The position numbers and the translations under genes are program-made. A stretch of DNA of 37,475 nt from positions 1 through 37,475 of the forward strand of contig CANKHC010000006.1 of assembly GCA_947481595.1 (NCBI GenBank), in the 5' to 3' direction. How positions within the stretch are numbered: the stretch's first letter is position 1; each line of letters begins with the position of its first letter. This stretch comes from Fidelibacterota bacterium (GTDB lineage: Bacteria > Pseudomonadota > Alphaproteobacteria > Rhodospirillales > Rhodospirillaceae). Below, in pieces: positions 10,555 through 16,900 of this stretch. Under the pieces are notes generated by a model, which was not told the DNA's origin, did no database searches, and was given only the letters and a program-made list of their open reading frames with translations.

Positions 10555-10968
10555 GTGAAACGCAAGCAGACGATCAGCACGAAGCCGCTGCGCGCCGCCG
10601 CACGTCAGGCGCAGCGCAACGTTGCTCAATCCCTCAAGCTCGCGGCGGGGGCGAGCGAGGTCATCGCCGCGCGAACCGGCGTATCCGGCAACGGTGACGT
10701 TCACGATCCTTGGGAACTGGCCAGGATCGTTCCCGAAAAAGCCGTCGCCTTCAGTTCATCGGGACTCATATGGATGATGAGCCTCATGCGCATCGGCGCC
10801 CAGTTCTCACAGGAGAGCCGCAACCCCGGCAGGGGGATGTTCGCGTTTCAAAGCGGCATGTGGATGGCCTGGACGCGCGCGGCCTCACGCACCTTGCGCG
10901 CCCAGCATGACGCCAGCCTTCCGCTTACGCGCGCGGTTGCGCGCAACCAGCGCCGCCTTTGTCGCTAA
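10555..10968 (+). CDS. Small phasin-like protein
   Basis: 137 residues from a GTG start preceded by AAGGA at 10544-10548. The N-terminus is lysine/arginine-rich; the middle is helical and alanine-rich (RNVAQSLKLAAGASEVIAAR) and carries ELARIVPEKAVAFSSSG, close to the RMVPEKVEAFSAAG block of alphaproteobacterial phasin-like proteins that coat polyhydroxyalkanoate granules. No signal peptide. The frame is open far upstream over the catalase antisense strand, but that part is an artefact of high GC. No polyhydroxyalkanoate genes lie nearby, so the granule role is inferred from the motif only; it may be a stress-related helical protein given its catalase neighbour. Confidence 0.65.
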   Translation: MKRKQTISTKPLRAAARQAQRNVAQSLKLAAGASEVIAARTGVSGNGDVHDPWELARIVPEKAVAFSSSGLIWMMSLMRIGAQFSQESRNPGRGMFAFQSGMWMAWTRAASRTLRAQHDASLPLTRAVARNQRRLCR

Positions 10969-11049
10969 GCGCCCTGACAAACCCCGCAACGAAAACGTGC
11001 GGCGCGCGTTGTTCTCATACATCCACCATCATAGCGCTGGTTTTTGACC

Positions 11050-11262
11050 ATGACCGAAGCCCCGACCGAAACCCCGACACGCGCGACCTTGGATCGCGCC
11101 GCCGCCATCGCCCGCGACAACTTGGTCTTTTCCGAACGCCGCGCCCGCGATGTGGAAAACCAGGCCAAGACCGCACGGCTGCGTGCCATGCGCCTCGCGC
11201 ACGAGGCCTCTCAAGCTTCTGAGAGTGCCGCGCAAGAGCCCGCGAAGAGAGCCTCTCGCTAA
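11050..11262 (+). CDS. Small charged helical protein, unknown function
   Basis: 70 residues starting MTEAPTETPTRATLDRAA; after a threonine/proline-rich start it is almost entirely predicted helix with alternating arginine, glutamate and alanine (ARDNLVFSERRARDVENQAK). I recognise no family. The start is the ATG at 11050; the ribosome-binding site is weak. It lies 81 bases after the phasin-like gene and may be cotranscribed. A small, highly charged open frame in GC-rich DNA can be spurious, but its position and stop placement make a gene plausible. Confidence 0.5.
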   Translation: MTEAPTETPTRATLDRAAAIARDNLVFSERRARDVENQAKTARLRAMRLAHEASQASESAAQEPAKRASR

Positions 11263-11585
11263 CCTTTAAGCGACTCCGCCGCCGTCCCATCGCTGCGCCC
11301 CTCTTGTTATTTTGGGCCATGCCGTGACATAGCGGCCAATCCCGCGCCTCAACCCGTCAAAAGGGATTGCAGACCAAGGGCTTCCGGCCTGTTGTGCAAA
11401 TCCATATTGTGTTGCGCCGCAACGTGGCCCATTTTTGACGAGTTGGCCCAAAATTCCTTTTCATCAAGCGACCACAAGCCATGAGAGAGCCTTTTTTCTC
11501 TATGGAATCGGGCCACAACTGCAGAAGATTTGGCGTGTTACTCATGTTGCGTTCAGGTTGAGATGACTCACCGGCGAGCCTCACG
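11263..11585 (+). promoter_or_regulatory. AraC-gene upstream region with repeated TGGCCCA boxes
   Basis: No gene is visible in these 323 bases. It holds TGGCCCA direct repeats at 11425-11431 and 11444-11450 (19 bases apart), the second extending to TGGCCCAAAAT (11444-11454), whose reverse complement ATTTTGGGCCA occurs at 11309-11319. Just upstream is an inverted repeat GTTGC-GCC-GCAAC at 11411-11423. The first box reads TGGCCCATTTTTG, nearly the same as TGGCCCATTTCTG at 12841 in front of the cytochrome operon. These are candidate operator sites for autoregulation by the AraC-type protein; the promoter hexamers are not clear. Confidence 0.45.
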
Positions 11586-12464
11586 ATGAATATGCAAATC
11601 AACCCGGTGTCGGTGATCGACGACGACACCGCCAAAATCATCATCGAGCACCGCTTGCAGGTGCCCGGTGTGACGTTCGAGCTGCACCAAGTCGAACGCG
11701 TCACGCCGCGCAAGATTTTCGTCAACACCGAGAATCATGCCGTCTCGCTCGCACTCTCGCCGCTGCCGAAAGACTGGTACTGGCAGTTTCTTCCTGACAC
11801 GCAGGCGGTTCCGGCCGGCACCTTGAACTTTCGCCCTGCCGGTCAGAAGCTGCGTGTCTTCCCGCGCCGTGGGCGCCACCGCTGGCTGTCGCTCAACATC
11901 GACCCGGCGCACTTCAAACAGATCAGCGGCCACAGCGACGACTGCGTGCTCAAAGCCTGCCCCAACATCAAGGGCACGCCGATGGACGCGGCATTGTTCC
12001 GCGTCGCGCGCGAGATGACCTCGCCCGGAATGGACACGCCGGCCCTGGTGGAAGCCATCAGCCGCACGTTTCTGATCGACCTTGCGCGCACGGTGGTTGG
12101 ACCGCGGCGTTCCCAGCTCGAACAGCAAGACGGTCTGTCGCAGCAGCAGTTCAACCGCATCAACGAATTCATCGAAAGCGCTGATTGCTACGCACCGTCG
12201 ATTTCGGACATCTCCGAACTCCTCGGCATCAGCCGGCGCCACCTGACACGCCTGTTCCGCATGTCCTCCGGCCAGACCATCCACGCGCACATCGCCGAGA
12301 TCCGGCTGCGCAAAGCGGTCGATCTCTTGGCTCGCACAGAGTTGTCGGTGAAAGAAATCTCGCACAAGCTGGGCTTCTCTTCGCCCAGCGGCTTGGCAGC
12401 TACGTTCCGCGCCGCCACCGGGCAATCGCCCAGCCAATTCCGCCACCAGTACCGCGCGCCTTAA
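11586..12464 (+). CDS. AraC-family transcriptional regulator
   Basis: 292 residues. The C-terminal ~100 residues form the double helix-turn-helix of AraC/XylS proteins: first motif SISDISELLGISRRHLTRLF, second motif LSVKEISHKLGFSSPSGLAA followed by FRAATGQSPSQFRHQYR, the usual GFSS.S.F...F....G.sP..yR signature. The N-terminal ~180 residues form an effector or dimerisation domain with no family I can name (FELHQVERVTPRKIFVNTEN), rich in beta strands. The start is ATG 11586, with an in-frame ATG two codons on; the ribosome-binding site is poor. It is separated by 542 bases from the cytochrome/propeller genes on the same strand, and shared sequence boxes suggest it controls them. No ligand can be inferred. 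Confidence 0.9.
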   Translation: MNMQINPVSVIDDDTAKIIIEHRLQVPGVTFELHQVERVTPRKIFVNTENHAVSLALSPLPKDWYWQFLPDTQAVPAGTLNFRPAGQKLRVFPRRGRHRWLSLNIDPAHFKQISGHSDDCVLKACPNIKGTPMDAALFRVAREMTSPGMDTPALVEAISRTFLIDLARTVVGPRRSQLEQQDGLSQQQFNRINEFIESADCYAPSISDISELLGISRRHLTRLFRMSSGQTIHAHIAEIRLRKAVDLLARTELSVKEISHKLGFSSPSGLAATFRAATGQSPSQFRHQYRAP

Positions 12465-12503
12465 GCACCTTCGGGTGCCGCCACGGCCTGATTTGGTAGC
12501 TTT

Positions 12504-12535
12504 GTCCCGATTTCAAAACGCTTGGGCCGGTCCTT
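12504..12535 (+). repeat. 32-base imperfect direct repeat, copy 1 (copy 2 at 12799-12830)
   Basis: Copy 1 has blocks GTCCCGATTT and CTTGGGCCGGTCC; copy 2 has GTCCGATTT and CTTGGTCCGGTC with the same overall length. The two copies are 295 bases apart, one just after the AraC gene and one upstream of the cytochrome promoter. They could be paired regulator sites or a relic of duplication. Confidence 0.5.
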
Positions 12536-12658
12536 TTCATTTCGTTTCGCATAAGCTTGCTTGGAGTTTGTCACCGACTTCCTCCCTGAAGTTGTGAGAG
12601 CCGGCCGGAAACAACACCTCCCAAGGTTGAAGCACTGGTTGACTCGACAGGTGACAAA

Positions 12659-12696
12659 GCTGGCCGGCAGCACTCCGCTGTCGGCCAGCATTTTTT
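12659..12696 (+). terminator. Strong intrinsic terminator in the leader region
   Basis: GCTGGCCGGCAG pairs with CTGTCGGCCAGC across a 7-base loop (12-pair stem including one G-T pair, 12659-12689), followed by A and six T residues (12691-12696). It lies 195 bases past the AraC-gene stop and 311 bases before the next gene, so it ends either the AraC transcript or a separate short RNA. Confidence 0.85.
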
Positions 12697-12840
12697 CTGG
12701 GGCATCCCAAAAGTCCGAACAACTTTGCAACAGGATGTAACAGTTCTTCCGCTTTGTAACGGGCGGGGCGGGTAGCGTTTTTGGGACACCAAAGCCGTGT
12801 CCGATTTTACAGTCACTTGGTCCGGTCTTTCGCAGTGCAA

Positions 12841-12918
12841 TGGCCCATTTCTGGGCCTTTGTCTCGAAAGCCTCACCAATACGAATTGCTGAATTACAGC
12901 GGTTCCTTAGTGTAGAAT
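12841..12918 (+). promoter_or_regulatory. Candidate activator site and promoter of the cytochrome/propeller operon
   Basis: The inverted repeat GGCCCA-TTTC-TGGGCC (12842-12857) contains the TGGCCCATTT box shared with the AraC-gene upstream region. Downstream, TAGAAT at 12913-12918 is a good -10 hexamer, with TGAATT at 12890-12895 as a poor -35 at 17-base spacing. A weak -35 with an upstream box is typical of activator-dependent promoters. Start site would be near 12925. Confidence 0.4.
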
Positions 12919-13006
12919 TGGGAGTCTCAAAAGAGTTCTTCGTAACGGCGCAGGATGGTTCGGTGAGGAGCCGCCCGCGCATGTCATAACGGGAGGCAAT
13001 CGCCAC

Positions 13007-13480
13007 ATGAAAAAGACACTTGCTGCTCTTGCCCTGTTGATCTCGGCGTCGGCCGGCATCGCGGTGGCATCCGAGCTGACCATCCAGGACAAAGCCGCGG
13101 TTGATGCCTGGACCAACCTGACCTACGGCCAGGCGAAAAGCCCCAACGATCCGATGGGCGACACCGCTCTCCTGCAGTCCTTGACCAAGGACGAACTCCG
13201 GGGCGCCGCACAGTTCAACATTCACTGCAACGCCTGCCATGGTCCTGAGGCGAGCATCGCCGTCACCTATGGTCCGCGCATCACGCAGGATAACCTCAAG
13301 GACCGCGAAGATTTCATCCGCATGCAGATCACCGACGGTTCGCCCAACATGCCGGCCTTCAAGTACGCGCTGAAGCCGCGCGACGTTGATCAAATCATGG
13401 CTTACCTGCGCAAGGTTCCGCCGCTCTGCTTCGACTGCAAGGTCGGCGACTTCCGCCGCGCCATTCCCGTTTCCCAATAA
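13007..13480 (+). CDS. Exported small monohaem cytochrome c
   Basis: 157 residues with a Sec signal peptide (MKKTLAALALLISASA, cleavage after VAS or similar). Haem is attached at C74-N-A-C77-H78, and the probable axial ligand is Met115 in DGSPNMPAFKYALK, the usual class I arrangement; the last helix is VDQIMAYLRKV. After the haem fold is an unusual C-terminal CFDC pair (C141, C144) without histidine, suggesting a disulfide or metal contact. GGGAGG precedes the ATG. The next gene, a haem-propeller protein, starts 23 bases after the stop, so the cytochrome is its likely electron partner in the periplasm. Confidence 0.9.
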   Translation: MKKTLAALALLISASAGIAVASELTIQDKAAVDAWTNLTYGQAKSPNDPMGDTALLQSLTKDELRGAAQFNIHCNACHGPEASIAVTYGPRITQDNLKDREDFIRMQITDGSPNMPAFKYALKPRDVDQIMAYLRKVPPLCFDCKVGDFRRAIPVSQ

Positions 13481-13503
13481 CGCCAATCCGAGGGAGAAGT
13501 ACG

Positions 13504-15351
13504 ATGACAATGTTCAAAACATACGCGCTCAGCACGTCGATCCTCGCCGGTTTGGCGGTGGGTGCACTGGCGACACCGGCTTTCGCCGACACCATCCTGA
13601 CCGGCAAGATCACCAATGCCACCAACCAGCCGCTGGAAGGCGTCCCGGTCTCGTTCCGGCAGCTCGGCTCGAGCTACACCACCAGCGTCTATACCGACGC
13701 CGCCGGTGAATACGTTTTCCCGGCGATGCCCGTCGGCAAGTACAAGATGTGGGCCCAGGCCGTGGGCTTCCAGAACCACATCGCCGACGTCGACGTGAAA
13801 GGCAACGTCCTCAAGCAGGACATCAAGCTACCCGCGCGCGCCGACTTCGAAGTGCAGATGCGCGGCGATGAGTGGCTCCATTCGATGCCGCGCGAGACCG
13901 ACGAAGACAAGCGCATGGCGGTGGTCTTCCGCATGGCCTGCATGGGCTGTCATCCGCAGTCGGTCACGCTCAAAGACAAGTTCGACCAGAGGGGCTGGGA
14001 GAACATCATCACGGTGATGAGCCGCATCAACACCGCGGGTTACCGCAGCAATTACGGCGACATGGACGACACGTTGCCAAACCACAAGATGCTCTACTTC
14101 AAGAAGCGCTTGGCGGCCTGGCTGGCCAAGGGCCGCGGCCCGACCACCACAGCGGCCGATTTCAAGCCCTACGCCCGCCCGCGTCCGAAGGGTGAGGAGA
14201 CCATGCTGCTCATCCGCGAGTACGACACCAACCAGCCGGGCACCGGCCTGCCGTTGTTCGTCGACGGCAGCCTGTGGTCCGACAGCGCGCCCTCCAAGCT
14301 CTATATCAAGAACCATCACGCCATCGACGGCGCGCTGGATGCCAACGGCGACGTCTACTTCTCCGACGACGTCAACCTGAACCCGTACCGCACCGTCGGT
14401 AAGATCGACTGGAAGACCGGCAAGACCACCAACATCAAGATTGTGCGCCGCGACGGTTCGGGTCTGGCCGCCAACAACCACGACATCCTCACCGACAAGG
14501 AAGGCTTCGTGTGGTTCGGCACCGAAGGCAAGATGTACAAGTACGATCCCAAGACCGCGAAGCTCGACTCCTACCTGCCGCCGCGCGGCGTCAGCGTCGG
14601 CAGCATGCTGAACGAGGATCCCCTCGGCGGCATCTGGAGCCCGCGCTCACGCTTCGACTCCAAGACCGGCGAAGTGAAGGGTTTCAACCTGCCGATCTCG
14701 CAGAACCCCGAAGCGTATCCGGCCACCTACGGCATCGCGGCCGACCAGACCGGCGATGGCTGGGCGATCATGCAGTCGCTTGGCCTCTTGGTGCATATGG
14801 AGACCAAGACCGGCAAGACCGAGATCGTCAAGTTCCCCAAGGACGACAACCCCGACTACGCGCTGTTCACCGGCGACGACCGCGTCGTCTACGAGCAGGG
14901 CGGCGGCTCGAACTTCAACGGCCATGGCAAACCGGACACCTATACCGTCCGTAAGCCGGGTGCCGGCCCGGGCCCGACCGACTCGGTGTGGGGACCGGCC
15001 TGGTACAATGACGCCCTGGTGCGTGTGAACATCGATACGCGCCAAGTTTCGATCGTCAAAGCGCCGTGGAAGTATGCCGACCCCTACCACACGCAGGTGG
15101 ATAAAGACGGCAACGTGTTCACCATCTTCACCGATGGTGACTTCGTCGGCCGCTACAATCCGAAAACCAATACCTGGACGCGCTACGACATGCCGACCGT
15201 CGGCACCGAAGCGCACGGCCTCAACCTCTATACGGTCAACGGCAAGACGGAAGTCACCGTGCCCTATTGGGCTGCCGGCAAGACCGCGAAGGTCCAGTTC
15301 CGTACGCAAGCCGAGATCGATGCCCTCAAGGCCGCTGCCAAGAAGGGCTAA
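13504..15351 (+). CDS. Exported haem protein: carboxypeptidase-regulatory-like domain, CxxCH, streptogramin-lyase-like propeller
   Basis: 615 residues with a Sec signal peptide cleaved near A28 (TPAFA-D). Residues about 30-110 form a carboxypeptidase-regulatory-like/transthyretin-like beta sandwich (GKITNATNQPLEGVPVSFR, then YTDAAGEYVFPAMPVGKYK). A single c-type haem motif follows at C146-M-G-C149-H150. Residues about 240-600 carry repeated propeller-type blades (DANGDVYFSDD, GKIDWKTGKTT, DKEGFVWFGTEGKMYKYDP, DKDGNVFTIFTDGDFVGRYN) as in the virginiamycin B lyase/NHL class. GGGAGAAG precedes the ATG. The fold combination resembles proteins annotated only as carboxypeptidase regulatory-like domain proteins; no function is established that I know of. 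A role as periplasmic oxidoreductase or substrate-binding electron carrier is inferred from the haem and from the adjacent cytochrome. A paralogue lies at 16901. Confidence 0.8.
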   Translation: MTMFKTYALSTSILAGLAVGALATPAFADTILTGKITNATNQPLEGVPVSFRQLGSSYTTSVYTDAAGEYVFPAMPVGKYKMWAQAVGFQNHIADVDVKGNVLKQDIKLPARADFEVQMRGDEWLHSMPRETDEDKRMAVVFRMACMGCHPQSVTLKDKFDQRGWENIITVMSRINTAGYRSNYGDMDDTLPNHKMLYFKKRLAAWLAKGRGPTTTAADFKPYARPRPKGEETMLLIREYDTNQPGTGLPLFVDGSLWSDSAPSKLYIKNHHAIDGALDANGDVYFSDDVNLNPYRTVGKIDWKTGKTTNIKIVRRDGSGLAANNHDILTDKEGFVWFGTEGKMYKYDPKTAKLDSYLPPRGVSVGSMLNEDPLGGIWSPRSRFDSKTGEVKGFNLPISQNPEAYPATYGIAADQTGDGWAIMQSLGLLVHMETKTGKTEIVKFPKDDNPDYALFTGDDRVVYEQGGGSNFNGHGKPDTYTVRKPGAGPGPTDSVWGPAWYNDALVRVNIDTRQVSIVKAPWKYADPYHTQVDKDGNVFTIFTDGDFVGRYNPKTNTWTRYDMPTVGTEAHGLNLYTVNGKTEVTVPYWAAGKTAKVQFRTQAEIDALKAAAKKG

Positions 15352-15391
15352 GACCAGGAAGGCTTAGGACGCGTCGCAACACAATGGAGTC

Positions 15392-15424
15392 CCGCCGCGC
15401 GCGATAAACGCGCGGCGGCTTTTC
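15392..15424 (+). terminator. GC-rich hairpin with T run between two cluster genes
   Basis: CCGCCGCGCG pairs exactly with CGCGCGGCGG across a 7-base loop and is followed by CTTTT. It lies 41 bases after the propeller-gene stop and just before the GGGAGG of the next gene, so it may only partly terminate and lower expression of the downstream gene, or stabilise the upstream message. Confidence 0.7.
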
Positions 15425-15436
15425 CGGGAGGAAACA

Positions 15437-16291
15437 ATGAAATCGAGAAAATACTTGAGCATGGCTGTGGCACTGATCGCCGGCCTGCTGATGGCCGCCC
15501 CAATGATGTCTAACGCGGCATTCGCTGCGGCAGCCAAAATCAATGAAGCCACAACGCCATTCGACTCCGTCGGGGCGAAAATCAATCTCCTGTCGTTCAA
15601 ATCCGGCTCGGGCAAGCAGCCCGCGGTCCTGCTCATCCATGATAAGGACGGCGTGACCGAGGACATGAAGGCCATCGCGCGCACCATCTCCGGTGCGGGC
15701 TTTGCGGTGTTCATGCCCGACTACCCGTCGCGCCCCGATCAGAAAAAAGTGCAAGGTGCGATTGACCAGATGGCCGGCATGTCGACCAAGGTGAAGCGCC
15801 TGAATGTCGCGGTGACGCTGGCCGATACGCTGGCTGCATTTGATGTTGTGGCGAAGGATCCGTCGGTTGATGCCGCCAAGATCTCCGTCATGGGCATCGG
15901 CTGGGGCGGTTGGCGTGCCTATCAGCTGGCCGCGGCCAAGCCCGAACTCTACAAGGCCGTGGTCGTGTACGGCGTGGCACCTGATGACGGCTCGCTCGCC
16001 CTCGTAAAGGCGCCCGTCCTGGGGATCTATGCGGCTGGCGATTTTTACATCACCGCAACCCACCTGACCACGAAGCAGGAACTGGGCAACAAGTTCAGCT
16101 ACGAAATCTACAAGGACACCTACCCCGGCTTCTTCGGTGGCAGTGAAGCTGGTGGGGGCCCTGCTCTGATGGGCGAAGGCGAAATCGACACCGCGGCCGC
16201 GGCCAAGGAAGCCGGGCTGTCGAAGGTCGTCGATAAAGGACCGGAGTCGCGCAAGTTGGCCATGGCCAGAGCGCTTGCATTCCTGAAGTAA
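15437..16291 (+). CDS. Exported dienelactone-hydrolase-like protein lacking catalytic residues
   Basis: 284 residues with a Sec signal peptide (cleavage near AFA-A, residue 31). The body is an alpha/beta-hydrolase of the dienelactone hydrolase family: PAVLLIHDKDGVTEDMKAIA, AGFAVFMPDYPSRP, DAAKISVMGIGWGGWRAYQLA, VLGIYAAGDFYITA. In active members the nucleophile elbow is G.C.GG; here it is G153-I-G155-W-G-G, so the nucleophile position is glycine. The aspartate is kept (D202). The usual YPGA.H.F histidine block reads Y229-PGFFGG, so the histidine also appears lost. It is therefore probably a non-catalytic binding or structural protein, or uses a different mechanism. A good GGGAGGAAA precedes the ATG. 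It lies inside the haem-propeller cluster and ends before a terminator. Confidence 0.85.
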   Translation: MKSRKYLSMAVALIAGLLMAAPMMSNAAFAAAAKINEATTPFDSVGAKINLLSFKSGSGKQPAVLLIHDKDGVTEDMKAIARTISGAGFAVFMPDYPSRPDQKKVQGAIDQMAGMSTKVKRLNVAVTLADTLAAFDVVAKDPSVDAAKISVMGIGWGGWRAYQLAAAKPELYKAVVVYGVAPDDGSLALVKAPVLGIYAAGDFYITATHLTTKQELGNKFSYEIYKDTYPGFFGGSEAGGGPALMGEGEIDTAAAAKEAGLSKVVDKGPESRKLAMARALAFLK

Positions 16292-16313
16292 TTTCGTCCG
16301 ATTGACGAGGATG

Positions 16314-16352
16314 AACCGGCCGACGGGGCAACTCGCCGGCCGGTTTTGTTTT
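16314..16352 (+). terminator. Intrinsic terminator after the hydrolase-like gene
   Basis: AACCGGCCG pairs with CGGCCGGTT (16314-16345), followed by a T-rich run TTGTTTT. It closes the first transcription unit of the cluster. Confidence 0.85.
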
Positions 16353-16373
16353 GGCAGCAAGGGACTCAGACCC

Positions 16374-16382
16374 TGTGATAAT
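16374..16382 (+). promoter_or_regulatory. Candidate extended -10 promoter for the second half of the cluster
   Basis: TGTGATAAT fits an extended -10 (TGn plus GATAAT). No good -35 is present at 17 bases (TTGGCA at 16351 is 20 bases away and overlaps the terminator tail). It lies 43 bases before the start codon at 16425, right behind a terminator, where a promoter is expected. Confidence 0.4.
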
Positions 16383-16424
16383 ATTGGCGAAAGGAACCGC
16401 GGAGCATCACAGGAGGGATTCAAT

Positions 16425-16853
16425 ATGGTCTACCTCACGCGGCGCAAGGCACTGACGGCTGGACTTACGCTCGCCTGCGCGCCCACGCTTATTCGCACCG
16501 CTTCGGCCAACGGCGACGGCTTCTTCGGCCTCGAGCAGCTTGGCCCCATCGAATTCATGTACTACGGCACCGTCCGCGACACCGACGACGGCTACCTGAC
16601 CGATGCTCAAGTCACCATGACGGTCAGCAACCCGGACCTGATCTACACCGAGGTCTCCGACGTCATCGGCCACTACCGCATGCCGGATGTCGGCCGCTAT
16701 CTGGTGGATAACAACCACAAGGTCGATCCCTCCACGTTCAAACTCTTTTGCACGATGGAGGGCTACAAGCAGGTGCGCAAACTCGACCGCCGTCCAGGGC
16801 GCCTGACCAAAGGCGCCTTCGAGGTCAATTTCACGATGCAAAAGATCAAGTAG
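16425..16853 (+). CDS. Small Tat-exported carboxypeptidase-regulatory/transthyretin-like protein
   Basis: 142 residues. The frame is open further upstream, but AGGAGGG at 16411-16417 places the start at ATG 16425. The N-terminus MVYLTRRKALTAGLTLAC has a twin-arginine motif and a hydrophobic stretch, with cleavage likely after TASA. The mature part is one beta-sandwich-like domain (GPIEFMYYGTVRDTDDGYLT, then DVIGHYRMPDVGRYL), related in outline to the N-terminal domain of the two haem-propeller proteins. Tat export often implies folding or cofactor insertion in the cytoplasm. It is followed after 47 bases by the larger haem-propeller protein, its likely partner. No function is established. Confidence 0.75.
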   Translation: MVYLTRRKALTAGLTLACAPTLIRTASANGDGFFGLEQLGPIEFMYYGTVRDTDDGYLTDAQVTMTVSNPDLIYTEVSDVIGHYRMPDVGRYLVDNNHKVDPSTFKLFCTMEGYKQVRKLDRRPGRLTKGAFEVNFTMQKIK

Positions 16854-16900
16854 GCAAAAACTAAAGTGAGTATGTGATTCAAATTTGGGGAGGGCTGCCT

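Larger units (their letters stand above)
12465..13006 (+). other. Long intergenic leader between the AraC gene and the cytochrome operon
   Basis: This 542-base gap has no supported gene. It contains, in order: one copy of a 32-base imperfect repeat (12504-12535), a strong intrinsic terminator (12659-12696), three direct repeats TGCAACAGG/TGTAACAGT/TGTAACGGG starting at 12726, 12736 and 12755, the second repeat copy (12799-12830), a TGGCCCATTTCTGGGCC box (12841-12857), and a plausible promoter (12890-12918). The part before the terminator could be the AraC-gene 3' end or a small RNA; the part after it looks like an activator-dependent promoter for the genes starting at 13007. Confidence 0.5.

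Noticed and set aside
12537-12696. Known riboswitch before the leader terminator
   Set aside because: I could not match conserved cores of cobalamin, TPP, SAM or ZTP classes; a covariance search would be decisive.
12461-13510. Minus-strand open frame across the leader and cytochrome gene
   Set aside because: It covers a terminator, a promoter-like region and the antisense of a clear cytochrome c; no domain is visible.
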